Positions 46,138 through 59,485 are shown, counted from the stretch's first letter. The stretch: DNA of 64,000 nucleotides from Amphiduros pacificus (GCA_949316495.1 OX439004.1:3626501-3690500); one strand, 5' to 3'. Notes: generated by a model from the sequence alone, not told the origin. Translations and numbers: made by a program.

Positions 46138-49100
46138 TTTCCGTTGACCTCGAGCAGGCCCTCCTCGAGTTCCGCCTCGGCCGCCTCCTTCGCCTCCCGC
46201 TCGGCCGCCAGGCGGTCCGCCTCATCCAACTCTTTTTTAGATAAATGATACACTATACCGGCCCCGTAGGAGTCTCCAAGCACGTTTATAGAGGTACGGA
46301 TCCGATCTCTGAAACAACATCCTCCAAATATAACAACATATAGCCATTTGTATTTATCTTTATAAATCTTCATTAGTTTTTTTTAGTTTTGGAATTACAC
46401 ACTTTTGTATATTTTGATGTGTGTGTTATGTGCTATTCTTGGTATAATTCTAACACAGCATGCAAATAACCACAAATGTCATGTGGAAGAAATGTTAATG
46501 AGTTTGAGCAAACCTGGATATGATTGTATGTCATTATCCTTATATTTGTTTATATTTACTGGGTTTTCAGTATCTTTAAAAATTTGTAATATTTAAATTA
46601 CTCATGTTCTAAGATTATACAATCATATCCGCAAAAATATTATTTCAAAATTTAGAAAATGTTAAAGGAAATGCCTGACGCTTCATGATAAAAAGGAACG
46701 GTGCGTGGTAAAGCCTATGATTTGTACAGAAGACTTACAGAAGCCAGTCGACGGCTACAATCAAGCTGATATCATTGGTAGGTAAGCCTACAGCTGTCAG
46801 TACTAGCAGCATGGTGACCAGTCCAGCACTCGGCACGCTGGCTGCTCCTATACTGGCCATAGTAGCAGTCAAACTGAAATAGAAACATCACCAGTATCTA
46901 CATTTGCTGGAAATTTCAGTGTTATGGTTTAGTTTTTGTTTCAAGATCATGGTTGTCTTCACCTTAGAATTCATGTTATCGTCAGCTTAATCAAATTTGC
47001 CGATTTAAACTTATTTGATGTTAATTCTATTCAAACCATCTTAATATTTATATGGTAATCATACATCTTTTCACATCAATCACTAGGTGTCAGCATTGGG
47101 ACAGAACCTCAAATTTTGGGAAGGGTCCCAACTCAATTTTTCAGGGTATTAACTAGAAAGTTAACCAAATGAAGTACATGCTTTTATATTATCTGATCGT
47201 CAATTATATTATCTGATTGAAGATTATATTAGATTATGATGTTCGTACCTGACTGTAATAACCTGTCCTGCATCAAGGTTCACGCCGTTCATCTGTGCAA
47301 TAAAGATGGCCGCCACTGCTTCATAGAGGGCAGTACCGTCCATGTTGACTGTGGCGCCGACTGGGAGCACAAATCTTGTCACGCGCTTGTCAATGCCATT
47401 GTTTTCTTCCAAACATCGGAATGTAATTGGAAGTGTTGCAGCACTACAAAAATAGCATCTTTGATATATCATCTACTTTTATTCCATTTTCCATACAGTG
47501 TACTATCTTAGCTTTTTAGATTCCCTCTGTTTTCAATCCCTATAATTTTGTCATATCTTTTAATCGATACACCCCTAGCCTTGAAGCTGTACCTAGAGCT
47601 GTAACCCAGCCCTGCACCATCCTTCTAGTCCTAATACTTATAATGTTATCAATCCCTAATCTTCTACCCCATCTTCTACCCCATATTCTACCTCATCTTC
47701 TAACCAATCTTCTAATCTTCTGATAATATTACCAAATATTCTCCCATATCCTCAAGTCATTTCACGCACCCACTATGAAGTTGTACCTAGCACTGTGACC
47801 CAGACCTGCATCATTATTTGAGTCCTAATGATTATAATGTTATAATATTCTACCCAATCGTTTAGTTTATAAACTCCCTCACTTTGATGCTGTACCCAGA
47901 GCTGTGACCTAGGCCTGAATCATTCTCTGAGTCCTAATAATTATGATATTATCAATCCCTGATATTTTATCTCATATATACACCAGAGTATATCCCTCAC
48001 CTTGAGGCTGTACCCAGAGCTGTCACCCAGGCCTGCAGCATTCCCTTGAAGAAGACGGCTGGATTCTTCCTGGTGATGAGGAAGTACATGAGAGTGAGTG
48101 TTCCCACCGAGTGTATGAGTAGCCCCACTATGACAGTCACCATATACAGGCCGAGCTGCTCAGCCGTCTGACTCAGGTTCTCAATGCTCATGATCTTACC
48201 AGCAATCAGGCACATGATACCGAATGGAGAGTACCTGAAGTCAAATACAGTCATATATTATCATGATACCGAATGGCGAGTACCTGAAGTCAAATACAGT
48301 CATATATTATCATGATGCCGAATGGAGAGTACCTGAAGACACAAAACATCAATATTCATGCTTCAAGTTTATATATATTTCTTTTTTTTACATGTTTCTA
48401 TTTTATATTTCGTACTATGTGATATGTGTTTATGGCATCCTTATATTTTTACAATGCATAAACCATGGGTTCTTTTAGATGACTATGGATTCATATATGC
48501 ATGAAATATGACAAATAAATGGTTCAATACAGATGGAGCAATTAAGTTTAACAAGTTTAAAGCATTCATGAAACCTGACTTTCAGACAAATTTTCTTTAC
48601 ATAACATGAATGTTTATACCCTAAACAGTCCTTTTATGTAGTAGTACCCCAAATATTCCATGTTAACTACTTTCTGTGGCACTTGAAAGTTGATCAGTTG
48701 TCTGCTGAAACCTACACCAGCAATTGAACACTTCGTCAACAAGCTTTGTTTAGCTGGTCTATGATCTCATGCAAACACCTAATGAGTTACCAGTTGGGCA
48801 CCTGTCAAGCTTGGGAAACAGGGTAGAGATGTTTTGTACAATTTATTGCCAGGAGTATACTTCAGAACAACATAAGATTATTTTAATATTATTTGAATCA
48901 AAGAAATAACTGTCATGGTTGTGACAAATATTTTATGGTTGTGACAAATATTTTATGGTTGTGAAGGATATATCATTTATGGGAAAAGTATACTATTTAT
49001 TTGAAAAGTATCTTATGCATGTAAAAATCTTTCTGTCAAAAAGGGAAGACATGACTCAAAGGTTGCATGGAATCCCCCTTAACTTAAAGGCCGAGATATG

Positions 49101-52100
49101 GACATTAAACCCTTTGATCACCGGTTTGGCCTTAAATCACAAGGACTTTGAATGGCAAAACTGTGAATGCTGATAATTGGTATCAGTGAAATTTATGATT
49201 TGACCCTCTTTGATGAAATTTGGGGTTTTTCACACCACTGAATGGGTTCCACCTTAAAGGCTGGGCTGTATAGAATTTTATTTTTACTTTTTTTTTGCAA
49301 ACATATGTAATATAAAAAATAATGATTTTCCTTCATTTATAACTTCATAAATATTCATCCGTTTTTAATAATTTTACCACCAAATGAAAGCCAAGAAAAG
49401 GCACTATCATCATGATAAGTGTTATCTTCCGATTCATTCTCTACATAGTGAAAAAAATGGCCGAAAATGTGTTGCTCCAATTTTGACAATTGGTAAACAA
49501 CACCTCCTGTGACTTACGGAGCCCCCTGACAGTTCAAAGGTCAAGGTCACACAACACACTTCCTGTCCAGTATTGGCAGTACTTGGTGGTCACAAAAAAT
49601 CATAATTCTCAGAGCAGATGTTCTTTTGTGGATTTCAGACAGATAGCCTGTATGTATGTCAATTTTAATATCATATATTGTTTTCAGATACCTTAAACCA
49701 CTGTAAAATCGCCTGGAACCTTCCAGGTTTCATGAATGCTTTAATGATTGATTTGGAATGATAATATACCAATCTGATGGACTCAGATTGCCAGAGTATT
49801 GTGGTCAGGAATGTTGAATTGTTATAACATTCACCATGGTTTTTTTCTCAAAATTGGAATTCTTGCAAAGCTGTAATGTGATGTTGAGTGAGCAATCTTG
49901 TCATGACACAGGTAGGTGACACGTGACCTGGCAATGCTGGCCTCACTTTCAAGTCAAGATGGCAGCCAATGCATCATGACAGAATGTCTGTACATCAAAA
50001 ATATTAAATATATTTGTTTTGCAATAATAATATGACGATCTGACGGACTATACATTAGACCTACTGATGTTTACAGGTATGTGGCAAAGATTAATGATTT
50101 GTCATGGCATGTAGCAGAAGTTCAGTCCATGTTTGAGCTCAAATGTGGATCCAAAAGAGGATTTGAGTGAGCAATTTTGCCATGATTGAACTTAAATGGA
50201 TATAATTTGACCTGTGAGACACACACTTTCTGACATATCATTTGGAAATATTTCATAACACTTATTCCTTTTTCATCTCACATCACTTCAATATCACCCT
50301 TACATGGAATAGATCTTTTTTTTTTAACTGCAAAATCTAAAAATTGTACAAAGGGGAAGTTGTTCTTTACAGCTTTCCTTTTATTTACATATTTGTAGAC
50401 TATCTGTCTATTTATTTAGCACAAATATGTAATTTGTCTCTAATTTATGCATGGTTCCTTGTACTAGGTCAATTTTAACCCTTTCCCAGTATATAAATGG
50501 CAATGACACTTTGAAGTAAATGCTCCCATCTGGAGGCATAATATGGGTTGAAATCAATTACCAATTCTGTGATATAAACAACTTTGTAATACTCTAACAT
50601 CCATCTTGTAGTGGAAAGCAAATATGATTACTGATAAATATATAATATGACATTGATCCAATCATTTATTGTGTATGGAAATTTATGGAAATATTGGGAA
50701 ATTTAGCCCATGAAGCCTGGAATCATATATAAATGAGTCCAAATCAAATAATATGAAAAATGGAACAGTGTCTAATTGCCGATTCTGATCTCCCTGGGAT
50801 GTTGGGAAACGCATTAAGAACCCAACATCAGCAATTACAGATGAACATATTCACACAATCAGGATTATAAATTCAAATTATGAATTCAGATAGCTAATTC
50901 ACCGAAAATAGTTAATTGCTTCCAAACACAGTTTCCAATATATAATGCTTACAATATAATTGCTAGAATTTTATGTCCAAGTGTTATTTTGATAATCATA
51001 TATATATTTGCTTATTAAATGTTACTTTAGCCTTAAATATGTTCATAAATTCTCTTTATCACAAACCATATCAGTGTATTTACTCCATGATCTATTCACA
51101 CCAATATGAACCACCCATAATGCAATCACTATAAAAAAAGTAGACTTTCATCGCAAATGCAATAATATGGCATAATGATGGGAGAGTGGCAGAGTTGTCC
51201 TTGTGTACTGACCTAGCTAGCCTCGGGTAAAGCATGGTGCTCTGGATAAACGTCCCTGCCTTTATGTGTAATGTAAAACCAGCATCCAATATATAGGTTG
51301 CTCATATTTCTGTTATATTTGTATTATATTTGGATTTTTTTTCCAATTATATTGAGACCATTAAGATTAATATATATCGACGAATTCACTTTCTGAAATG
51401 TTTAAAATGTATTGGTTTGTGCACATAAGTTTAGATGCTTGAACATAAACTGCCTTAATCAATGTGTATGGCAGCTTTTGACAATATAAACAAATCTCAA
51501 ATACAAATTATCATGGATTGAACATGTATGTTATGCACTGCCCCCTGGTGAGGAGAAGTAGGGTCACACAGATCGCATTGACATTTTATTGTACCCGTTA
51601 TTACGTCTATAATCAGCCACTTCCTGTTGGCTGGCATCATGTAGGGTTAGCACAGAGTTGCCCCCTTGTTATACTGCCCGGTTATTCATTTTATGAGGAG
51701 TATATATTATGTGACATTTTGCTGTACAAGTACAAATGATATTCTTCTAAAAGCTGCCAAAGTATCCTGTCAGCTGTCAATTCCAGATGAACATATTCTC
51801 GATGAAAAATGTAGAACTATATTTCTTCAATGAACGGTTTTGTGCATCAAATATGACGTTTTGTTTTTAAGGGTGTTTCATCGCAGGTAACACAGACTCT
51901 TCATAATTTGTACATATTAATTTACAATGGAACTTTACAATTAATTTACAATGAAACTTTACAATGAAAGCGATCTATTTTTACTTTGTGACTAAATCTG
52001 GTCGTTTTGTTCTCGTCACTCTCTCTTTGATTTCATTAAATATAATCAAATAATTTCAAATAATATCCGGCGAGGTATTTGAATTCAATCCGATTCTACT

Positions 52101-55100
52101 GCACATGCAAGAGTTTAAATCACATTTACAAAATGGTTAATTTTGCCTTTTAATCCACCCATGTTACTGGAAGCAGATAGAAACTCAAAGCAACTTACAG
52201 ATTGAACTCATTTTCATCCTAGTGAATGGGGTAAACCCATTCCTATACTATAATGAATGGGGTAAACCCATTCCCATACTATAATGAATGGGGTAAACCC
52301 ATACCCATACTATATTGAATGGGGTAAACCCATTCCCATACTATAATGAATGGGGTAAACCCATTCCCATACTATACTGAATGGGGTAAACCCATTCCCA
52401 TACTATACTGAATGTGGTAAACCCATTCCCATACTATAATGAATGGGGTAAACCCATTCCCATACTATAATGAATGGGGTAAACCCATTCCCATACTATA
52501 ATGAATGAGGTAAACCAATTCCCTAGTAAATAAAATAACCCAATTCCTGTTCTGGTATATCGGTAAGTAATATGCATGAACCCATTCACATACTAGTAAG
52601 TGAAGTGAACCCATTCACATACTAGTAAGTAAAGTGAACCCATTCACATACTGGTAAGTAAAGTGAACCCATTCACATACTAGTAAGTAAAGTGAACCCA
52701 TTCACATACTGGTAAGTAAAGCGAACCCATTCACATACTAGTAAGTAAAGTGAACCCATTCACATACTAGTAAGTGATGTACATCCATTCACATTCTACT
52801 CATTAAGATGAACCCCTCTTATATTTTAGAAGTTACTATATATATATTTATATTTCAAGGCAGCATACCACATGATGAGTCCGACAAGTCTCATGACGAT
52901 CTCGCTGAGCACGTGGAAGAAGTCGATCATCACCTTGGCTTCCTGTCCCATCTGACCAATGATGATACCAAACGCTATGCAGAACCCAATCATACCTGAA
53001 AAACAAATCACAAACTGTTATTAACATCGACCCTCTTGGTTTTGTTTAATTCTTATTCAAATGAACATTTGTAATGGTAAAAAATGCTCATTTGAAAGGG
53101 AAAAAAGTTACTCAAAATAAACGTATATTGTCATAAGAACTGTCATCACTTTGTTGTGTGTTTGATAAACTATTATTAATTATAGATTGAACTTCAATTC
53201 ACTCTCTAATGACCGGGGGCTGGTATAGCGCTACGTTTTTATAAGCAAACTGTGCTGGTCATTATGATTCATATATGCATGATAAGCATTGATAAGAGCC
53301 AAACAAACGTGTCTGCCAAGTGTTGTACACAAGGGATAGAATAGAAGAAAGCTATTATTATCTCATCTTTTCTGAGAACAACAGTCACTGACCTGACTCT
53401 CTCAGAAAGTTCCTAGTAGGATGCTTTACTGACTGGTACAGGTTGGGACCATGAGTGACTCAAAGATCGGGAAGTGTACAAAAAATGGTAGATTTTGAAC
53501 ATTATTGCAGTCCATATTCGGCCCGATCATAAGGGATGGAAGCAGTCCACACATAGTTCAGTTCATCACAGAGCATTACTGTTTATCGGGAGCGTGATTT
53601 GCAAAAACAAAAGCAAATGTTTTCCTACCAAGCACATTCATGCCGTCTTTGAACTGGAGGGCCCTCGTCATGGCCGGCACGGTGGCGTTAGTGGCATTAA
53701 GCGCCTCCATGGACATGGTGGTCATCACGGCGGTCACATTCTCTGATGGCGGGATGATGGTCTCTTTCTTGGGCACATATATTGTCTGTACCTGCTGGAA
53801 ACAGGCCTGCACCAGGTTCTCTGGGAACAGATTCCTGAAAAATATAAAAATTAATTCACGAGTCTAATCAAATTGGTCAAGCAAAGAAATGTATCCAGCA
53901 AAGAGACCTTGGTATATTAATCTTATAATAAGAGCAAGAAAGGCATCTCACATGGCCACCTTGGTATACTGACCTAATAAGGTCATTTGGCATGGTCACC
54001 TTGGTATACTGACCTAAGAAGGTCATTTGGCATGAACACCTTGGTATACTGACCTAATAAGGTCATTTGGCATGAACACCTTGGTATAGTATACTGACCT
54101 AATAAGGTCATTTGGCATGAACACCTTGGTATACTGACCTAATAAGGTCATTTGGCATGAACACCTTGGTATACTGACCTGACGAGATCAAGGAAGGCAT
54201 CTAGCGTGGACACCTTGGTATCTTCTGCTCCCTGGCCCAGCTCTCCTTTGATGGATGGGTCTCCGGGATGGATGGTGAGCACGCAGAAGATGCCCACGAT
54301 GGCCGCCAGGATCGTGGTGGAGAAGTAGTAGACAAGGGCACGTGAGCCCATACGACCACTGGCACTGGCGTCCAGTTGAGACAAACCTGGCAAGTACAAG
54401 GCACAACATCATAACCATCTAGGTATCCTAAAGAAACACATTATCTTACATCATAACCATCTAAATATCCTAAAGAAACACTTTATCTCACATCATAACC
54501 ATCTAGGTATCCTAAAGAAACACATTGTCTTACATCATAACCATCTAGATATCCTAAAGAAACACATTATCTTACATCATAACCATCTAGGTATCCTAAA
54601 GAAACACATTATCTTACATCATAACCATCTAGATATCCTAAAGAAACACATTATCTTACATCATAACCATCTAGATATCCTAAAGAAACACATTATCTTA
54701 CATCATAACCATCTAGGTAATTTAAAGAAACACATTATCTTACATCATAACCAGCTAGGTATCCTAAAGAAACATATAATCCTACATCATAACCATCTAG
54801 ATATCCTAAAGAAACACTTTATCTTACATCATAACCATCTAGATATCCTAAAGAAACACATTATCCTACATCATAACCATCTAGGTATCCTAAAGAAACA
54901 CATTATCTTACATCGTAACCATCTAGATATCCTAAGAAATACTTTATCTTACACCATAACCATCTAAATATCCGAAAGAAACACTTTATCTTACATCACG
55001 ACCATCTAGGTATCCTAAAGAAACACATTATCTTACACCATAACCATCTAAATATCCGAAAGAAACACTTTATCTTACATCACGACCATCTAGGTATCCT

Positions 55101-56531
55101 AAAGAAACACATTATCTTACACCATAACCATCTAGATATCCTAAAGAAACACTTTATCTTTCGACATTAACATCTTAATATCCTAAAGCAACACATTATC
55201 CTACATCATAACCATCTAAATATCCTAGAGCATTAAATTAACTATGCTCTAGGTTATATTCAGTTTATCTTTCACTAGAATTATCTTAGCATCATTGAGC
55301 ATTATTAAGCTGAGAGTTAAGGCTCACATACAATCTGTCTAAGACCATCTAATTATCATTGACCATTATATTAAAACCATTATCTTAAAGCATTCATGAA
55401 ATGAGGTTTTCAGGCACTTTTTTCTTGCATAATATAAACGTTTATATCCGAAACCTTGTGATCAAAAGTTATTTCTCATATTTCCCCAACATAAATTTCT
55501 TTGCCATTTGAAAGTGGGTGAGTCTTCTGCTAAAATCCAAATCATCCATTGGACACTTTGTCACCTGGCCACCTGGTAGTCAAAAGAGTACAGGCAGTAC
55601 TTGGCACTTTCAGCAAAACACAATAACCATGGTTGATGAAATTTGGTTGATTTCAGTGAGATAACTTCCTTGTATCAGTTTCATGGACACATATGATTTA
55701 AGCATACCCCAAACTTCTGTACAATTGCTTGTGACATCTGTGGTTTCATGAATGCTTTGAAGTTAAAACAAGCTTACAATTCAGTCCTTTAAATGACTGC
55801 ATTTCTCACGTTTTCTATGAAATGTCATTTAAAAACATATTATCATAAAGCAGACCTCCTAGTTCACAGAAGTTGATAAGGATGAGAATGTCACTTGCCT
55901 GATATGAGGGATGAAATGATGAGAGGAAGAATTAACATCTTAAGCATCCTCATTAAGACATCTCCAGGGAAAGAAATGAACATGATGATGTCACTGCTGG
56001 GTGAGGCAGCCCTGCCGGCAAAGCCGATCACTGCCCCCAGGAACACCCCCAGCACCGTCAGCACGAGTAGCAGGTTCGTCCTCAGCCAGGCGCACAGCTA
56101 AAATCATGAGAAAGAAAAGATAGATCACTAAAAGGTCTCTCTGGAACAAATTATGTAAGCCAATTATTTTATACTTGATATTAATACATATTTAATATTA
56201 TGACCTGATTGACAAACACACACACACACACACACATACACACACACATTAATTAAAATAGGTTAAGCATATATGAGTCGTTTTTATTCTCAGTTTCATA
56301 AGTGACAATGTCATAATCATAAATGACATTTTGATATAAAGGTTAAGAGCTATGGGCCAAGGTATCAAAGTGACGATGTTTTGTGGGAGAGTGTCTTGTG
56401 TTCCAGGAAGGCTCTGGATGGAGTGTGGTACTTACATTATGCATGCAGGATCCTGATTGGCCGGAAGCTGCCTTCTGCCGCCCCTCCTCTATCGACATGG
56501 GCTCCTTGGCGTTCGCCATGTGGTCCACCAT
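46110..56531 (-). CDS. SLC1A2: Excitatory amino-acid (glutamate) transporter, EAAT2/SLC1A2-like, nine coding exons
   Basis: Plasma-membrane Na+/H+-coupled, K+-countertransporting glutamate/aspartate carrier. Exons on the minus strand: 56531-56436, 56097-55899, 54386-54179, 53834-53629, 52995-52869, 48234-48001, 47443-47249, 46873-46739, 46308-46110; phases all agree, giving 532 residues. Family marks in order: [16 protein letters not shown] (TM1), [46 protein letters not shown], an extracellular loop with NVT and two NAT sequons, [22 protein letters not shown] (HP1), [31 protein letters not shown] (HP2), [17 protein letters not shown] with the Asp/Arg pair that binds acidic substrates, and [12 protein letters not shown]1 and HP2 match vertebrate EAAT2 better than EAAT1/3. 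The C-terminal tail is highly charged ([20 protein letters not shown]). The exon 2 donor is GC. Looks intact; the 5' UTR is not defined. Confidence 0.95.
47570..48052 (-). repeat. Degenerate tandem copies of an exon end plus donor (transporter exon 6)
   Basis: The exon 6 tail at 48001-48052 (GAGGCTGTACCCAGAGCTGT, then CCAGGCCTGCAGCATTC on the plus strand) recurs with about 80% identity at 47579, 47773 and 47884. Each copy is followed by AGTCCTAATAATTATRATRT. Spacings are 194, 111 and 117 bp. Confidence 0.85.
48213..48350 (-). repeat. 49-bp tandem triplication of a 3' splice site (transporter exon 6)
   Basis: CATGATACCGAATGG plus GAGTACCTGAAGTCAAATAC recurs at 48213, 48262 and 48311. Each copy includes the acceptor (TTCAG|GTAC on the minus strand) and the first exon bases. 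Only the innermost is needed for the reading frame. Confidence 0.93.
48561..49740. mobile_element. TTAA-flanked foldback element, AGCATTCATGAAA family (copy 2)
   Basis: AGCATTCATGAAACC on the left and GGTTTCATGAATGCT on the right, with perfect TTAA at 48557-48560 and 49741-49744. At about 1.18 kb it is longer than the other copies, so it may hold a nested insertion. It lies in intron 5 of the transporter. Confidence 0.78.
49756..50195 (+). repeat. Two copies of the CTGATGGAC dispersed repeat
   Basis: Copies at 49756-49915 and 50022-50195 match 33895-34075, including CAGGTATGTGG and the AAATGTGGATCCA segment. They are in intron 5 of the transporter. Confidence 0.7.
50196..52204. other. Intronic (transporter intron 5), nothing recognised
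   Basis: AT-rich. No exon, RNA gene or ordered repeat that I can support. Confidence 0.45.
52220..52515 (+). repeat. 31-bp minisatellite in transporter intron 5
   Basis: About nine copies of GAATGGGGTAAACCCATTCC plus CATACTATAAT. GGGGTAAACCC is itself a near-palindrome. Confidence 0.95.
52570..52795 (+). repeat. 29-bp minisatellite in transporter intron 5
   Basis: About seven copies of AAGTGAACCCATTCACATAC plus TAGTAAGTA. It shares AACCCATTC with the adjacent 31-bp array, so the two are probably related. Confidence 0.93.
53930..54185 (-). repeat. 40-bp minisatellite carrying copies of a 5' splice site (transporter exon 3)
   Basis: Units of GGCATGAACACCTTGGTATA plus CTGACCTAATAAGGTCATTT, period 40 (54031 and 54071). 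On the minus strand every unit reads AG|GTCAGTATACC, the same as the real exon 3 donor at 54179/54178. Confidence 0.92.
54396..55230 (+). repeat. 42-bp minisatellite in transporter intron 2, about 20 copies
   Basis: Units of ACATCATAACCATCTAGGTA plus TCCTAAAGAAACACATTATC. The array begins within ~10 bp of the exon 3 acceptor at 54387. Confidence 0.95.
55389..55756. mobile_element. TTAA-flanked foldback element, AGCATTCATGAAA family (copy 3)
   Basis: AGCATTCATGAAATGAGG left and GGTTTCATGAATGCT right. TTAA lies on the left (55385-55388) and TTGA on the right. The interior matches copy 1 inverted. It is in transporter intron 2. Confidence 0.72.
55898..55899 (-). other. Non-canonical GC donor of transporter exon 2
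   Basis: The exon ends TCATATCAG and the intron begins GCAAGTGA. Reading on meets TGA at once, no GT donor fits the frame, and the GC splice gives a seamless SLISG|LSQLD join. AG|GCAAGT is the consensus for GC-AG introns. Confidence 0.85.
56216..56250 (+). repeat. (CA)n microsatellite
   Basis: About 17 CA units with one ATA interruption, in transporter intron 1. Confidence 0.95.
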
Positions 56532-58720
56532 ATTTACTTCACTAGTACCACAAACAGAACAAATGTACTTTTCAAACATGGATGTCTTTTTGACAACCCA
56601 CAAACAAAATATCTATTGTCACTCAGTTATATGCATTTGTCAGATGAGAGAGCGATGTCACTCATAACCCAATAACAGTTAAAAATACTTTATATCCATT
56701 TATTCCTATTGGAAACCATAAAATAGAACAATGATGTTAATTTTCAAAGTGTAAATTAAACATAGAAATATATAACTGAGAGATCCTTAGTGAGAGGAAC
56801 ACAGTATAGGTGGCGCCACAGACCTGTTTGCCGGATGTGCTCTAGTTGCAGAGACAGTTCACAGTTAACCACGATGGCCGGTCGGTGCTGTCTCTGTGGT
56901 TGCTACATTCACACCAGTCTTCATATAGCGATTATCCACATGAGGCGAAGATGCTCCACTCGCCTGCCTAAGTCATCAGCAGATTCTAACACAAAAAAAT
57001 AAGAGATTTAATATGAAATTTTCATTTTGTCCTGCAATCACATAAGATATAATACATACTATGATTATGAATATCAAGAAATTCAAAATTCAACACAGTC
57101 AATAGTCTTCAAACATTCATTTTTGCATATGCTTTTTTACTCATCATGATATATGATTTGGTTTTCTGTATCCTAATTATTTATTCTGTTAGTCAACATC
57201 CAAGAATAACTTTTTAAATAACAAAGCATAATTTTTAACCAACAAAGTATATACGTCCTAATCATGAAATAAAAGAAAACCAACATATATATCTTTCCAA
57301 GTTTGGATCAGCGATCAACGATGTATGCAGGCTGGATCACAAAGTGGATGATCACTTACATAACTAGCCATTTTTGATTGTCCTGTTTAACAATGGTGGG
57401 GGAAGGCCTAATTGCCAGACTAACCATTGTTCATCAAAATGAACATTTCCTGAGGCTGGCATTTGCCCTACATATCGTCCCACACAGATTGCACTGGTTG
57501 AATATGATTACCACTAACAAGACAAACTGCCAAAATAACAGTGGGATTTGGGATCAGATTGACCTGTCAATGAGAATATCCACTCAAAAGTGACACTATC
57601 CATCTTTCTATCCATCTTTCCTGCTGAGTAATTAGATAAATTAGTTATGTTCTATTCTCACTGCTTGAGTTTCAACATTTGTGATCCACCAGGTGTCTCT
57701 AAGATTAATAAAAACGTCTCATGAGAAAACGTGTACATCTTCTATTCTGATTCCCTTTATATAGACACAGAGACTGGATGTAGATTGTGTGATGATATGA
57801 TGATTATATATCTGCTTCACAAAGTATATTCCTATTGTCAACACATGCAGAACTATCTGATATAGACACACTCTAACTCTAAGGATTGAAATGTGTATTA
57901 TATACCTACTGGTATAGGCAAATTGACCTGGACCATTTATAACATATAATATCTGAAAATGTATGGTTAAAACAGCACTCGATTTGTAAGGACATGGGCA
58001 TTGTATCCCAGTGGCACGCCACTTTTAACTGAACTTAGAATGTTAAAATGGTAATATCATTTGTGCCTCCAATTCAAATGCTCAACTCTCCTTTTATATA
58101 GATCTACACGAATGAACAAATGCATCCTGGGAAATAATTCTATTGCGCTCATACCTTACTCCAAAAGATTTTCATTACTACGAATATAACAAACCACTTT
58201 ACGGTTAAGATGACTCATGAGCAACATGTTGATAATTATCTATTTTGAGATCAATGCTACCTCAATGATAACATTTAGTACTTTGAATAAATATGATTTT
58301 GTAATTTAAAAACTCCTGAGAATAAACATCCACTTTAAAGCATTCACTACATAAAAACTTTATTTTGACATTTAGATTTTTTCTCTTATAATTTTTAATT
58401 TATGTTCTTAATTTGTAATATATTTCCAAAATATTTCCCATATATTTCTGATACTGCTTGAAATAGTTATTATTTGAATAACTTTTATGCCACAAAAAGG
58501 TATATTGCTGATTCCTCGTGCAATATATATATTCTATTCTGCTAATTCTGAGAAAAAGTATACATTCAAGTAGCCTTACTCCATTGAAACTACCAATAAA
58601 CATATACATTGATATAAGAATGAAAAACTTACCTACACCTGGGTATGGTTAACCCCCAAAGGCTTGTATAGTACCCCAACTACTGGTGATATGTGGGAGA
58701 CAGGGAAGTTATCCAAGGCT
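56532..58720. other. 5' flank of the transporter; possible 5'-UTR exons
   Basis: ACTAG ends ten bases or so upstream of the start codon on the minus strand and could be a 3' splice site. A GC-richer block at about 56800-56960 might hold a non-coding exon (minus strand ...CCGGCAAACAG|GTCTGTGG near 56823), but this is weak. The rest is AT-rich with no gene. Confidence 0.35.
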
Positions 58721-58721
58721 A

Positions 58722-58794
58722 GTGTGTGTGTTTGTGTGTGTCTGTGTAAGTGAGTGTGTGTGTGTGTATGTGTGTGTGTGTGTGTGTGTGTGTC
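58722..58794 (+). repeat. (GT)n microsatellite
   Basis: Imperfect GT tract with CTGT and AAGT interruptions. Confidence 0.93.
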
Positions 58795-59485
58795 ACACTG
58801 GCATATATCTGTCCTGTATCACCGTGGTACAGCCATCACTGACTCTCCTTCAATTTCCTGCAATCGACAACCATAGCCGAGAGTAACCAGTAAATCCTAA
58901 AAGAAAGTAAAAGAGTGGTGAAATAATATCATTTTTCATTTTCATGTTTTTATATTCATTTTTCATCATACAGTGTGGTGAATCAATCTTGTATGTAAAT
59001 TTACAAGGCTGCAATAACCACTTATTAAATGCACGGAGGCCCTATGATTGCTTGATTGGGCAATTTGCTGGTTGGGAAGGGCTGTTGAGCGAGGTCAGGC
59101 TCCAAACAGGGACAGCTTTACTTCACTGATTTATCCATCCATCACCATATGTCTCAAATCGGGAGGACTTAATGAGATTAACCCAGTCAGGGTCACTCCC
59201 ATGTAGACCAAGCCGCTGAATATGACATTGCATACAGTTGGTAGAAGTCAATTATATGTCATAGATCGAATTATCACATCTAAAACTCATATTATAAAGG
59301 AAATCAAACCTCTTGACAAATGTGGATTATATAACAAACAGGGGTAAGAACTTTAGTAAATGTTACCCAGTAACGTACCTTCCAGTTAGGTATGAAAAAC
59401 CTATTTCTATTCAGTTAGGTATGATAAACCACTTCCTGTTCATTTAGGTATGATAAACCACTTTCTGTTCATTTAGGTATGAATT
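58795..59485. other. Non-coding; nothing recognised
   Basis: TTAGGTATGATAAACCACTT is repeated three to four times at 59388-59475 as a short ~34-bp tandem. No gene is seen. Confidence 0.45.
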
